From contig JALWKV010000148.1 in NCBI GenBank assembly GCA_027081275.1, forward strand, positions 1 through 44,915: 44,915 nucleotides of DNA, read 5' to 3'. Source of the DNA: Gammaproteobacteria bacterium (GTDB lineage Bacteria > Pseudomonadota > Gammaproteobacteria > UWMA-0217). Positions 33,568 to 42,668 of this stretch are shown here, one piece after another. The notes below the pieces were generated by a model, which was not told the origin of the DNA, searched no databases, and was given only the letters and a program-made list of their open reading frames with translations. Numbering within the stretch: the first letter of the stretch is position 1; each line of letters starts with the position of its first letter. Both the position numbers and the translations under genes were made by a program.

Positions 33568-34506
33568 TCACGATTCTCTCCCCGCCGCCGCGTGGCGAAT
33601 GCGCGGATCGATGGCCGCATAGAGCAGATCGACGACGAGGTTGAGCAGGATGATCAGCGCGCCGTAGAACACCACCACGCCCATCACCAGCGTGTAGTCG
33701 CGGTTGAGCGCGCCCTGGACGAAATGGCGGCCGATGCCGGGAATGCCGAAGATCTGCTCGATGACCACCGAGCCGGTGATGATCGCCGCGGTGGCCGGGC
33801 CGAGGTAGGAGATCACCGGCAGCAGCGTCGCCGGCGCGGCGTGGCGCAGCAGGATGCGCGGCAGCGACAGCCCCTTGGCGCGGGCGGTGCGAATCCACGG
33901 GCTTTGCAGCACCTCGATCAGGCTCGCCCGCGTCATCCGCGCGATGTAGGCGATCTGTGGCAGCGCCAGCGCCACCACCGGCAGCACGCTGTATCGCAGG
34001 CTGTCGCCCCAGCCGCCCACCGGCAGCCAGCCGAGCCAGACGCCGAAGATCAGCCCCAGCAACGGCGCCATGACGAAATTGGGAATGACGATCCCCGTCA
34101 TCGCCGTGGTCATCACCAGATAATCGCCGAGCCGGTTCTGGCGCAACGCCGCGACCGTCCCCAGCAGCAGCCCGACCAGCAGCGCCAGCCCCATCGCCAT
34201 GCCGCCGAGCTTCAGCGAGACCGGAAAGCCGGCGCGGATCAGCTCGGTGACCGTGTAGTCCTGATACTTGAACGACGGCCCGAAATCCCCCCGCAGCAGA
34301 TTGCCCAGATAGTGCAGATACTGCATCGGCAGCGGCTCGTCCAAATGGTAGGCCGCGTCGATGTTCGCCGCGATCTCCGCCGGAATCGGCCGCTCCCGGT
34401 CGAACGGCCCGCCCGGCGCCAGCCGGATCAGAAAGAACGCCAGCGTCACGATCAGCAGCAGCGTCGGAATCGCGGTGGCGAGGCGTTTGAGGGTGTAGGC
34501 GAGCAA
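33568..34506 (-). CDS. oppB: Oligopeptide ABC transporter permease (OppB type)
   Basis: A 312-residue permease beginning MLAYTLKRLATAIPTLLLIV, typical of OppB. It has six spans, and the EAA loop is around YIARMTRASLIEVLQSPW followed by RTARAKGLS. The periplasmic GGPFDRERP stretch is also family-typical. It pairs with OppC. It is separated by 0.9 kb from oppA and by nearly 1 kb from oppC, both gaps carrying accessory genes. Confidence 0.95.
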   Translation of the reverse strand: MLAYTLKRLATAIPTLLLIVTLAFFLIRLAPGGPFDRERPIPAEIAANIDAAYHLDEPLPMQYLHYLGNLLRGDFGPSFKYQDYTVTELIRAGFPVSLKLGGMAMGLALLVGLLLGTVAALRQNRLGDYLVMTTAMTGIVIPNFVMAPLLGLIFGVWLGWLPVGGWGDSLRYSVLPVVALALPQIAYIARMTRASLIEVLQSPWIRTARAKGLSLPRILLRHAAPATLLPVISYLGPATAAIITGSVVIEQIFGIPGIGRHFVQGALNRDYTLVMGVVVFYGALIILLNLVVDLLYAAIDPRIRHAAAGRES

Positions 34507-34663
34507 GAGAGGGTGTCCAGTGATGATGAGGGTGTGATTCTAGCCGAAATGGGGTGGCACAGGCGTTGTTCCGCAGGCGCTAACCATGGGTCAATCTGTG
34601 TCCATAACCGATAACGTATATCCTCATATCCAGCGTCGTATTCGGAAAAAGAGGTGGCGAACC

Positions 34664-34891
34664 ATGAGCACCGTACGTTGGTCCATTGTTGTGCCCGAGG
34701 AAACCGATCGGGCCTTGAGAACCTATCTTGCCCAGCGTGGTACCAAGAAGGGTGATATCTCGCGTTTTGTTGAGGAGGCGGTGAAGGCGCGTCTCTTCGA
34801 GCTGACGGTCGAAAGCATCAAGAAGCGCAATAGCGTCCATGAGCAGGACGAGATTATGGTCGCAATCGAAGATGTACTGGCGGATAGATAG
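34664..34891 (+). CDS. Ribbon-helix-helix antitoxin-like protein
   Basis: A 75-residue protein starting MSTVRWSIVVPEETDRALRT, a strand-helix-helix start typical of CopG/RHH antitoxins. GDISRFVEEAVKARLFE follows as the second helix and a short acidic C-terminus completes it. AGAGG precedes the ATG by about nine bases. The start of a PIN-type toxin follows six bases after its stop but is cut short (34897-34992). It lies in the gap between oppA and oppB, on the opposite strand. Confidence 0.75.
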   Translation: MSTVRWSIVVPEETDRALRTYLAQRGTKKGDISRFVEEAVKARLFELTVESIKKRNSVHEQDEIMVAIEDVLADR

Positions 34892-34896
34892 CTCCG

Positions 34897-34992
34897 GTGC
34901 GTGTTGTTCTCGATGAGTGGATTATGACTGTCGCAGATTTTTTCCCGGTCGCCGCTGGTGCGTCGAACGCACCCTATGCTGATCGCCGATGA
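34897..34992 (+). pseudogene. Truncated PIN toxin start after the antitoxin
   Basis: GTG begins a 31-codon frame reading VRVVLDEW. The first six residues match the usual PIN/VapC start (MRVVLDTN), then similarity stops and the frame ends at a TGA. The position, six bases after an RHH antitoxin, is where the toxin belongs. The second half of the frame runs through a palindromic repeat (34957-34973). I read it as the stub left after deletion or replacement of the toxin. Confidence 0.5.
34957..34980 (-). repeat. Palindromic repeat, left inverted copy
   Basis: Read on the minus strand it is CATAGGGTGCGTTCGACGCACC, with a 7-bp stem GGTGCGT/ACGCACC. A copy in the opposite direction lies at 35325-35346, so the two flank the 103-residue membrane-protein gene. 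Confidence 0.7.
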
Positions 34993-35285
34993 TTCTCGTC
35001 GTCTCCCTCTTTCCCTTTTTGCCGCAAGCGCGTTCCGACAAGCGGAGCGGCGAGCGCGATCACCGCAATGATCCCGTGGGAAACGGATCTCCCCAGCGCA
35101 TCATAGAGATGCCCGGTCGCCGCATACTCGATGGCTATTTTTCCCACCATGAACAGAAGGAGCGCAAAGGTTGCGACCAGCCAGTAGTATCGTGTCTTCT
35201 GGACGTGCCCCCAAAAGACGACTGGAACAATGATCACGGCAAACAGAATCAGGGAGAGAGAAATCGACATTGCGACAGATGACAT
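34974..35285 (-). CDS. Small hypothetical membrane protein between repeats
   Basis: A 103-residue protein with three hydrophobic spans (ISLSLILFAVIIVPVVFW, YYWLVATFALLLFMVGKIA, GIIAVIALAAPLVG) and a charged C-terminus. GGAGGAG lies ten bases before ATG 35285. No family is recognised. It is flanked by inverted copies of a palindromic repeat and is more AT-rich than the opp genes around it, suggesting a later arrival. Confidence 0.66.
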   Translation of the reverse strand: MSSVAMSISLSLILFAVIIVPVVFWGHVQKTRYYWLVATFALLLFMVGKIAIEYAATGHLYDALGRSVSHGIIAVIALAAPLVGTRLRQKGKEGDDENHRRSA

Positions 35286-35324
35286 GGCTTTGTGCTCCTC
35301 CGTTGGCGTGTCAGTGCTCAAGGA

Positions 35325-35346
35325 TGTAGGGTGCGTTCCACGCACC
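35325..35346 (+). repeat. Palindromic repeat, right inverted copy
   Basis: TGTAGGGTGCGTTCCACGCACC, nearly identical to the complement of 34957-34978. Its stem is GGTGCGT/ACGCACC around a three-base loop. Together the copies bracket the small membrane-protein gene. Confidence 0.7.
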
Positions 35347-35393
35347 GATTGCGGCTGTGAATATATCTGCGGCGATCAATATTCGTTCTGTCC

Positions 35394-36977
35394 TTACTCC
35401 TTCCACAAAAATCGGCTCGGATGCACATCCATCACATTGTCCTCCCACCCCTTGATCCTCGGGCTGACGAGATGCTGGGTCGTGTAGTAGTAGATCGGGA
35501 TCAGGGGCATGTCCCGCAGCAGGATCGCCTCGGCCTGCTGCATCAGTGCCGCGCGCTTTTTCGGATCGAGCGTGGTTTCGGCCTGCCGCATCAGCGCATC
35601 GTAGTCGGGATTGGCGTAGCCTGACGGGTTCATCTGGCCGACGTCGGACTTGAACAGGCTGAGGAAGGTGTAGGCGTCGTTGTAGTCGCCGATCCATCCG
35701 GCGCGAATGACCTGAAAATCGCGTTTCTTGCGTGAGTCGAGATAGACCTTCCACTCCTCGTTGCGTAGTCGGGTTTTCACGCCCAGCACCTTTTTCCACA
35801 TGGCGGCAACGGCGATCGCAATTTTCTTGTGGTTGTCGCTGGTGTTGTACAGCAGCTCGATGGTCAGCGGATTGCCCTTGCCGTAGCCGGCCTTTTCATA
35901 GAGTTGCCTTGCTTTCGCTTCCCTTGCCTTCTGGTCGACATCCGCCTCCGCCATTTGCTGCGCCTGATAGCCCTCGACGCCCGGCGGAACCCAGCCGAGC
36001 GCCGGTATCTCGCCGCCCTTGGTGACCTTATCCGTCAGCAATTTCCGGTCGATGGCCAGCGCCAGCGCGCGTCGCAGCTCGGCGTTGTCGCCGAATGGTT
36101 TGGCGGTGAGATTGAAGGCGAGATAGTAGGTGCCGATATAGGGTGTGCTGTGGAACGCCTTTGGCAAGTGCTTTTCGATCCACGGAATCTGCGATGACGG
36201 CACATCCTCGGTAATGTCCAGCTCGCCGGCGCGAAAACGCTTGAGTTCGGCGTTCTTGTCCTCTGTCGGCAGATAGACGATGGCATCGGTTTTCACATCT
36301 TCCGCGGCGTGGAAATGGGGATTCTTCTCCAGCCGGATATGGGACTGCGGCTGCCACTCGGCCAACCGATAGGCGCCGTTGCTGACGAGCTTGCCGGGGC
36401 GAGTCCACTGTCGTCCATACCTTTCGATGGCCTGTCGTGGCGCCGGATAGGCCATGTGGTGGGTCAGCAGGCCAAGAAAATAGGGTGTCGGCGCTGCCAG
36501 CGTGATCTTTAGCGTATGGGCATCGACGGCTTCGACGCCGAGCGCTTTCGGATCGCTGATCTTCCCCTTGCTGAAGGCTTCGGCATTGCGAATCGGCCAG
36601 AGGATGAACGCGTAGTCCGACGCCGTTTTCGGGCTCAGCGCCCGCCGAAAGGCGAATACGAAATCCTCGGCCGTGACCGGCTGACCGTCCGACCATTTGG
36701 CGTCGTCGCGCAGCGAGAAGGTATAGCTCAGTCCGTCATCACTGACTGACCACGCTTTCGCCACGCCGGGCGCCAGACTCCCATCGGCGCGCTCCGTAAC
36801 CAGTCCCTCGAACAGATCGCGCTGGATGTTGGCTTCGGGCACGCCCGATGACCTGTGGATGTCGAGTGTCTCGGGTTCGGCGCCGTTGCCACGGTGGATG
36901 ATCGAGTCAGCACTGGCGATACCGCTGCTGAAATACAGTAGCAGTGATGTGATGACTAGCCGGAGAGCCTGTTTCAT
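35394..36977 (-). CDS. oppA: Periplasmic oligopeptide-binding protein (OppA type)
   Basis: A 527-residue solute-binding protein of family 5. A signal peptide (about 1-23, ending IASA-DS) precedes the mature start HRGNGAEPETLDIHRSSG, typical of OppA/MppA. Further family blocks are WSDGQPVTAEDFVFAFRRA, LVSNGAYRLAEWQPQ and GWIGDYNDAYTFL. It captures peptides for the OppBCDF complex. It is the first opp gene on the minus strand, separated from oppB by 0.9 kb of accessory genes. A small palindrome (GATGTTCC/GGAACATC, 37041-37064) lies upstream and could be part of its control region. Confidence 0.96.
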   Translation of the reverse strand: MKQALRLVITSLLLYFSSGIASADSIIHRGNGAEPETLDIHRSSGVPEANIQRDLFEGLVTERADGSLAPGVAKAWSVSDDGLSYTFSLRDDAKWSDGQPVTAEDFVFAFRRALSPKTASDYAFILWPIRNAEAFSKGKISDPKALGVEAVDAHTLKITLAAPTPYFLGLLTHHMAYPAPRQAIERYGRQWTRPGKLVSNGAYRLAEWQPQSHIRLEKNPHFHAAEDVKTDAIVYLPTEDKNAELKRFRAGELDITEDVPSSQIPWIEKHLPKAFHSTPYIGTYYLAFNLTAKPFGDNAELRRALALAIDRKLLTDKVTKGGEIPALGWVPPGVEGYQAQQMAEADVDQKAREAKARQLYEKAGYGKGNPLTIELLYNTSDNHKKIAIAVAAMWKKVLGVKTRLRNEEWKVYLDSRKKRDFQVIRAGWIGDYNDAYTFLSLFKSDVGQMNPSGYANPDYDALMRQAETTLDPKKRAALMQQAEAILLRDMPLIPIYYYTTQHLVSPRIKGWEDNVMDVHPSRFLWKE

Positions 36978-37433
36978 CGTGACCTTTCCCTGTTGGTGTC
37001 TGTGAGTTGAAAAAGTCGGAGCAAGTCTTTGTCTTGCTGTGATGTTCCCGCATGGAGGAACATCGGAATGGTTGCTTGCAATTCAGGAGGGAGTTTACCG
37101 AAAAAGGGCGTATCGATTCTGGGGCTAGCCCGGATTTCTCACCACCCTTCTACTGCGACGTTCCAATGGCGCGCCCTGGCGGGCTTTCGCTCGGTCGGAG
37201 TGCTCGACATAGTGTCGGCTATGCCTGTGCGCGCCTCGGTCGCGAAAGTCACCTATGCCGCACCCTTGATCCGTCTCGCTACGAACGGTGGTGAGAAATC
37301 CGGGCTAGCGCCCCTTTCATTGTTTCGGAAAATGTTGCGAAAACGACACCAGTGTGCCCTTTTTCTAACAGCTGGCAGGGCCGGGTGCGGTTATCGGCTC
37401 GTTTTCGTGCGGGCTTCCGCTGCGGAAAGGGCG
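36978..37433. other. Intergenic region upstream of oppA with miniature element B
   Basis: A 456-base spacer. The oppA promoter must lie near its left end, where an 8-bp inverted repeat is seen at 37041-37064. Miniature element B fills 37125-37308. The remainder up to the end of the Na/Pi symporter gene shows no gene. Confidence 0.6.
37125..37308. mobile_element. Miniature inverted-repeat element, copy B (184 bp)
   Basis: Same length as copy A and about 93 percent identical by eye, but in the opposite orientation. Its ends are CTAGCCCGGATTTCTCACC and complement. The base change in both ends (CCGG instead of CCGC) removes the outward ATG found in copies A and C. CTAG flanks both edges. No coding capacity for a transposase. 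Confidence 0.88.
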
Positions 37434-39161
37434 TTATTCGGATGCGGATTCGATGGCGGTGGCGGGCTGTTCCTGATCCGGTGTCGTGGCGGTTCCATTC
37501 GGTGCCGCCAGCACCAGCTTCGCAATCCGTCGATAGAGTGAGTGGATGTGCTTGAAGGCTTCGATAACGTTGTTTTCCAGCCGGTAGATTTCCATGTGGT
37601 TCGGCGTGTCGACGTTGACGCGGTTGGCGAGGTGTTGCCGCGTCTGTTCGATGAGGTGGTTGAACGACGATTTGGATTCGTTCACCGCACTAGCCTTCTC
37701 CAGGTCATTGTCGACCAGGGCCTGGATGGTCTGTTCGCCCGTTTCGATCAGGGCGTCGTGCAGCATTTTCAGGTGGTTGAAGGTCTCCGGGCTGATGTGC
37801 AGGTCCTTCTGCAGGCGTTGCCGGCTGGCTTCGGTGATACTCGTTTCCACCACGTCGCCGATGTTCTCCAGATAGTTCGCGGCGCCGATGTAGCGGTAGA
37901 GCTGTTGCGGCTGCGGCTCGATCAGGTTCTGCTGCGACAGCTTGCCGAGAAAGCGGACGATGGCGTCGTGCAGCGCGTCGGCATCGTCGTCGCGCTGCTG
38001 CAGCGACCGGATTCGCTCGTGCGTGCCCATGGCGATGGCGGGGAGGCTGTCGCGGACCATGTCCAGCGTGTAGTCGCCGAGCCGCTTCAGTTCCAGCCGG
38101 GTGCGCTCCAGCGCCGTGGTCGGCTCGTTGAGGTAGTAGTCGTCGATATATTTCGGCTTGACGATTTCCGGCTCCGGCGCGGGTCGCAGCGGAATCAGCC
38201 AGTTGACGATCTTCGCCAGCGTGCCGGTGAAGCCGATGAACAGCAGCAGGTTGCCCACGTTGAACAGCGTATGGGCATTGGCGATCTGGCGTGGCGCGGC
38301 GAGATCCGAGGCGCTGTGGCCGGGGGTGAAATCGCGTACCAGGTCGGCGAACTGCGGGATGAACCACACCCACAGCAGCACGCCCAGCACATTGAACAGT
38401 AGATGGACCACCGCCGCCTGCACCGCCTCGCGCGGCTTGCCGATGGCCGACAGCAGCGCGGTGACGCAGGTGCCGATATTGGCGCCCATGATCAGCGCGA
38501 TGCCGGTCTCCAGCGTGATGAAGCCCTGGCTGGCGAGAATGATGATGATGCCGGTGGTGGCCGACGAACTCTGCACCAGCGCCGTAAACACGGCGCCGAT
38601 GAGGATGCCGGTGAGCGGATGTTCGATATTGCGCATCAGCTCGATGAACGGCTGATAGCTGCGCAGCGGCTCGGTGGCATGCGACATCAGGTTCATGCCG
38701 AGAAACAGCAGGCCCAGTCCGAGCAGCATCGTCGCCAGCTGCTTGATGCGGTGATTCTTCGCCAGCAGCTCGGTAAAGAAGCCGATGGCGACCATCACCA
38801 GCGCCGCGTCGGTGACCTTGAAGGCGATGATCTGCGCCGTCACCGTCGTGCCCACGTTGGCGCCCAGAATCATCCCGATCGACTGGCTCAGCGTCATCAG
38901 CCCGGCGGTGATGAAACTGACCACCAGCACCGTCGTCACCGAGGACGACTGGATGATGGCGGTGATGATGATGCCGGCGAGCGCCGCGGTGAAGCGGTTT
39001 GCCGTCATCATGCCCAGCAACTGCTTCATGCGCCGGCCGGCGATCAGCTTCAGCGCATCGGTCATCACCCGCATGCCATAGAGAAAGACTGCCAGGCCGC
39101 CGATCAGCGTGACCGAGATGTCGACGAAATCGGCGGTGGTCAGCGTCGTTGCCGCGCTCAT
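37434..39161 (-). CDS. Second Na/Pi cotransporter with PhoU-like C-terminus
   Basis: A 575-residue protein of the NptA/YjbB type. Duplicated signatures are QSSSVTTVLVV with GANVGTTVTA, and QSSSATTGIII with GANIGTCVTA. The C-terminal region (about 345-560) is helical and PhoU-like, and a polar tail ends the protein. It differs in detail from the symporter at 16828, so they are paralogues rather than a recent duplication. Its ATG overlaps the stop of the upstream mechanosensitive channel gene (39158-39161), implying one transcript. The frame remains open upstream to 40862, but only as a shadow of the channel gene. Confidence 0.93.
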   Translation of the reverse strand: MSAATTLTTADFVDISVTLIGGLAVFLYGMRVMTDALKLIAGRRMKQLLGMMTANRFTAALAGIIITAIIQSSSVTTVLVVSFITAGLMTLSQSIGMILGANVGTTVTAQIIAFKVTDAALVMVAIGFFTELLAKNHRIKQLATMLLGLGLLFLGMNLMSHATEPLRSYQPFIELMRNIEHPLTGILIGAVFTALVQSSSATTGIIIILASQGFITLETGIALIMGANIGTCVTALLSAIGKPREAVQAAVVHLLFNVLGVLLWVWFIPQFADLVRDFTPGHSASDLAAPRQIANAHTLFNVGNLLLFIGFTGTLAKIVNWLIPLRPAPEPEIVKPKYIDDYYLNEPTTALERTRLELKRLGDYTLDMVRDSLPAIAMGTHERIRSLQQRDDDADALHDAIVRFLGKLSQQNLIEPQPQQLYRYIGAANYLENIGDVVETSITEASRQRLQKDLHISPETFNHLKMLHDALIETGEQTIQALVDNDLEKASAVNESKSSFNHLIEQTRQHLANRVNVDTPNHMEIYRLENNVIEAFKHIHSLYRRIAKLVLAAPNGTATTPDQEQPATAIESASE

Positions 39162-42100
39162 GCCTGCGTCGGATCCCCGCCGTCCGATTCGAGCCGCAGC
39201 GGCCTGCTGGTGTCGAGGTGGACGTCCATCTGCGGAAAGGCGATGACGATGCCGGCCTCGGCGAACTTGCGGTTGACGATTTCGTTGACCTCGCTGCGGG
39301 TGCGCGAGCGGAACTCCATCGAATCGAGATAGCAGCGCATGCGCAGCAGCAATGCGCTGTCGCCGAAAGCCTCGAAGGTGATCAGCGGCTCGGGCTCGTC
39401 GAGCACGCGCGGATGCTCGGCGGCGGCCTCCTGCAGCAGTTTCAGCGCCAGCGCCACGTCGGAGCCGTAGGCGATGCCGACATCGACGTTGAAGCGGTTG
39501 ATCGGGTCGGTCAGCGTCCAGTTGAGCAGCCTGCCGGTGACGAACTCCTTGTTGGGCACCAGCAGCTCCTGCCGGTCCCAGTCGCGGATCGTCGTGGCGC
39601 GGATCTGGATGCGGGTGACGGTGCCGGTGGTGTCGCCGATCGTCACCACGTCGCCGACGCGGATCGGGCGCTCGAACAGCAGGATGATGCCGCTGACGAA
39701 ATTGGCGACGATCTCCTGCAGCCCGAAACCGAGCCCGACGCCGAGCGCCGCCACCAGCCACTGGATGCTCGACCACTGGGTGCCGATCAGCTTGAAACTG
39801 GTGATGATGCCGATGGCGACGATCAGGTACTGCGACAGCGTGGTGATGGCATAGCGGGCGCCGGGCGCGATCGGCAGGCGCTGCAGAATCAGGATCTCCA
39901 GCAGGCCGGGGATGTTCTTGGCCGCCATGATGGTGATGATGGCCACGATCACGGCGACGCCGATATCGGCCAATGTCACGGGAACCTGGGTCGAAACCCC
40001 ATCGATCACCTCGGTGGTGGTGAAGGGCAGCTTCACGCTCTCCAGGAACTGCAACGCCGGCAGCAGGTCGGACCAGATCCACCAGAAGCCGATGACGCCG
40101 GCCATGAGCAGAATGGCGCTGATGATGTGCTGCGCCTGCTCGCTGAGCTGTTCGTAGAATTCCACCGAGTCCTGCTCCTCGAGGCGGGCGATCTCGCCAT
40201 CGCTGTCGCCGTCGGTGTCGATGGCTTCCCCGGCCCGCTGGGCGCGCAGTTCCTCGCGTCGCTTGAGCGCCTCCTGCCAGGCGATGCGGCGTTTCTCCAG
40301 AAAGATCCAGCGCAGAAACAGATCCTTGGCCAGCAGCAGGAACACCAGCAGCCAGATGGTGTAGAGCAGTCGCTGCGCCAGCAGGCCGGCGGTGTAGTGG
40401 TAGCCGAGAACCGACAGCACGATCAGCGTCAGCGGCAGCAGCATCAGCAGCGGAAACCAGAAAAAACGCAGTTGCGTCAGCCAGTTGCGCGGCTTTTTCT
40501 GTTGCAGGTACTCGGTGACCGGGCTCTTGCTGTTGAGCATGCGCCAGGTAAAGAGCATCAGCGCCAGCATCATCAGCACCAGCGCGGGGCGGCCGATGGC
40601 CGGAATCAGCGGGGTGAACTCCACCTCCAGCGTGAAGGCGATCAGAAACGACAATGGCGTGATCGTGTATTTCAGCCAGTGCAGCTCGCGCCACATCTTG
40701 CGGCGGATGCTGTTCGGCCAGCGGAAATGGCGATGGGCGAGGCCGTCCTGCCGGCAGAGCTGACGGATGAATTCGACCGTGAACAGCACCGTCGACATGG
40801 TGTAGAGCCCTTCGCTCAGGGCCGTGGTGTAGGGCTCGGTGGAGGGAATGCGCCCCAGCCACCAGCCGGCCAGACCGAACAGCAGCGGCCAGCCCGCGCT
40901 GCGCCAGACGGTATAAAAGAGCGCGAGCAGCGTGTGGTAGTAGCGGTTGGTACTGAGATGGCCCGTGGTCAGGCCAATCTCGGTGATGCGCCGCGTTGCC
41001 AGGGGCTGGGTCAGCAGAATCATCAGCGCCAGCATCACCGCCGCGATCGGCGTGACCGGGTTCTGGCGGAAACCGGCCTGCACGTCATGCAGGCTGCCCT
41101 TGAGGCGGGAGGGGGAAAGCATCGAGGTGGCGGCGCGCAGTTTCTCCCCGAGGTGTCTGAAATTCACCGGCATGGTGTTGCGCATCCAGAACAACTGGCC
41201 GCGCATGAAGCTTTCGAAGCGGTCGCTGATCTGCTGGTAGCGCGTCTCGTCGTTGCTCAGCTCCAGCAACCGGCTGGAGTAGCGCTGGTAGAGGTTGGCC
41301 AGCGACTGCAGCAGCGCCCGCTGGCGCTCGATGAGACGTTCCGCCGTGGCGCGGTAGGCTTCGCGCCGATCGGGCGGCAGGGCGGCGAGGATTTCCGCCG
41401 CGGCCTGTTGCGGATCGGCCAGTCTTTCCAGTTGCTCGTCGATGTCGATCTGGCGGTCGGTCAGCTGGTTGATGATCTCTTCCTGATCGTGGATCTGGCT
41501 GATGCGCTTGATCGAGCGCACCGTCTCCAGCCGCTTGCGCAGCATGCGGCCCATGGCGTCCGACGGGCCGAAGGCGTCGAGCCGGTTGAGCACCGACTTT
41601 TCGCTCGCCTGCAGCTTCTTGATGTCGTTTTGCAGGCGCGTCAGCGTATCCAGCGCGCGGGCATCGTCCTCGAGCGTCTGTTGCAGTTCGTGGCTAAGGG
41701 CGAGATTTTTCCGCGCCAGCGTTTGCAGCGGCGCGGGCGCCTCCGCCAGCGTTTGCAGATCCTGCTCGGCCTGGCTGACCTCCTCGCTGCCGCGCTGCTG
41801 GCGCAATGCCTCGATGCGCTCGTTGAGCAGCGCCAGCTGGCCCTCGAGCCACTCCACTTCGGCATTGGCCAGTTTCGACTCCAGCTCCCGCAGCTCGGAC
41901 AGCAGCTTTTCGCTGCCCAGTTTCACCTGCAGCAGTTTCAGCTCGGACTCCCGCTGCGCCTTCTGCAGTTTCAGCGCCGCCAGCCGCGCCTCGCCGAGCG
42001 GTTGATCGCTGTCGTCCTTCGACAGGCTGTTGATCTGTTGACTCAGGGTTTCGAGCCGCTGCTCCACTTCCGCGATCTGCTCGCGCAACTCGCGCCGGGT

Positions 42101-42586
42101 ATCGTTCCAGTCGCCGAGCGCGGCATCGGCCTGATGCGCCTTGTCCTTGAGCGAAGCGAGCCGGATGGTCTGCTGCTGCGCCAGCTTCTCCAGATCCTGC
42201 AGCGTCGCCTTCTTGGGCATGCTGATGCGCAGATCGGATGGCACGCCGCCCTCGAGCCGTTTTTTCATCGCCTCGATGCGGTGTGGCGCCTCGCGGATGG
42301 TCGTTTGCAACGCATCGAGTTCGGCCTGCAACGCCTGCTGTTTCTGCCGCGCAGCGATGGCCTGCGCCCAGGCCTTGACCACCTGCTTCTTGGTGTCGTC
42401 ATCGAGCGCGGCGTTTTCCTCCGCGGCGCTCTTGCGGGCGGTGAGGTCGTCGAGCGAGGGGAGGGGCTGCGCCAGCGCGCCCCGGAGCGGCAGGAGACAG
42501 AGCAGCGCCAGCACCATTGCCGGCAGGCGGCGGGGTCGCCGACCGCCGTGGCCTGCCTTCGGGATGACGGTGGGGATGGGGGGCAT
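39158..42586 (-). CDS. Large MscS-family mechanosensitive channel (MscK/KefA-like)
   Basis: A 1142-residue envelope protein. A signal-like N-terminus (about 20-40) is followed by a long periplasmic coiled-coil region (about 40-490). Roughly ten membrane spans come next. The MscS pore and beta domain (about 920-1130) contain GLGFGLQEIVANFVSGIILL, ERPIRVGDVVTIGD and LLVPNKEFVTGRLLNW. Such giant channels open under membrane tension, and E. coli MscK also depends on K+. A K+ channel gene lies in the same block, which may be coincidence. The start at 42586 has no clear ribosome binding site; an in-frame ATG at 42517 just before the hydrophobic core is an alternative. Confidence 0.93.
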   Translation of the reverse strand: MPPIPTVIPKAGHGGRRPRRLPAMVLALLCLLPLRGALAQPLPSLDDLTARKSAAEENAALDDDTKKQVVKAWAQAIAARQKQQALQAELDALQTTIREAPHRIEAMKKRLEGGVPSDLRISMPKKATLQDLEKLAQQQTIRLASLKDKAHQADAALGDWNDTRRELREQIAEVEQRLETLSQQINSLSKDDSDQPLGEARLAALKLQKAQRESELKLLQVKLGSEKLLSELRELESKLANAEVEWLEGQLALLNERIEALRQQRGSEEVSQAEQDLQTLAEAPAPLQTLARKNLALSHELQQTLEDDARALDTLTRLQNDIKKLQASEKSVLNRLDAFGPSDAMGRMLRKRLETVRSIKRISQIHDQEEIINQLTDRQIDIDEQLERLADPQQAAAEILAALPPDRREAYRATAERLIERQRALLQSLANLYQRYSSRLLELSNDETRYQQISDRFESFMRGQLFWMRNTMPVNFRHLGEKLRAATSMLSPSRLKGSLHDVQAGFRQNPVTPIAAVMLALMILLTQPLATRRITEIGLTTGHLSTNRYYHTLLALFYTVWRSAGWPLLFGLAGWWLGRIPSTEPYTTALSEGLYTMSTVLFTVEFIRQLCRQDGLAHRHFRWPNSIRRKMWRELHWLKYTITPLSFLIAFTLEVEFTPLIPAIGRPALVLMMLALMLFTWRMLNSKSPVTEYLQQKKPRNWLTQLRFFWFPLLMLLPLTLIVLSVLGYHYTAGLLAQRLLYTIWLLVFLLLAKDLFLRWIFLEKRRIAWQEALKRREELRAQRAGEAIDTDGDSDGEIARLEEQDSVEFYEQLSEQAQHIISAILLMAGVIGFWWIWSDLLPALQFLESVKLPFTTTEVIDGVSTQVPVTLADIGVAVIVAIITIMAAKNIPGLLEILILQRLPIAPGARYAITTLSQYLIVAIGIITSFKLIGTQWSSIQWLVAALGVGLGFGLQEIVANFVSGIILLFERPIRVGDVVTIGDTTGTVTRIQIRATTIRDWDRQELLVPNKEFVTGRLLNWTLTDPINRFNVDVGIAYGSDVALALKLLQEAAAEHPRVLDEPEPLITFEAFGDSALLLRMRCYLDSMEFRSRTRSEVNEIVNRKFAEAGIVIAFPQMDVHLDTSRPLRLESDGGDPTQA

Positions 42587-42639
42587 GTCACGATCATATT
42601 TGATGGCAGGACAAAAGTTTAGCGTCAGGCCTGCAGCGT

Positions 42640-42668
42640 TTGCGGTGGCTGTGATGAGTCTCTAAAAT
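42640..42668 (+). promoter_or_regulatory. Candidate recX promoter
   Basis: TTGCGG (42640-42645) and TAAAAT (42663-42668) are spaced by 17 bases and lie just before recX. The -35 is weak. If real, it shows that recX has its own promoter after separation from recA. Confidence 0.28.

Noticed and set aside
37434-40862. Possible fusion of channel and symporter into one 1142-codon protein
   Set aside because: The part upstream of 39161 is an off-frame reading of the channel gene. The symporter starts at its own ATG overlapping the channel stop.
39149-42622. 1157-codon open frame on the plus strand opposite the MscS channel
   Set aside because: Antisense shadow, rich in Gln, Arg, Gly and Leu, with no recognisable fold, while the minus strand encodes a clear MscS channel.
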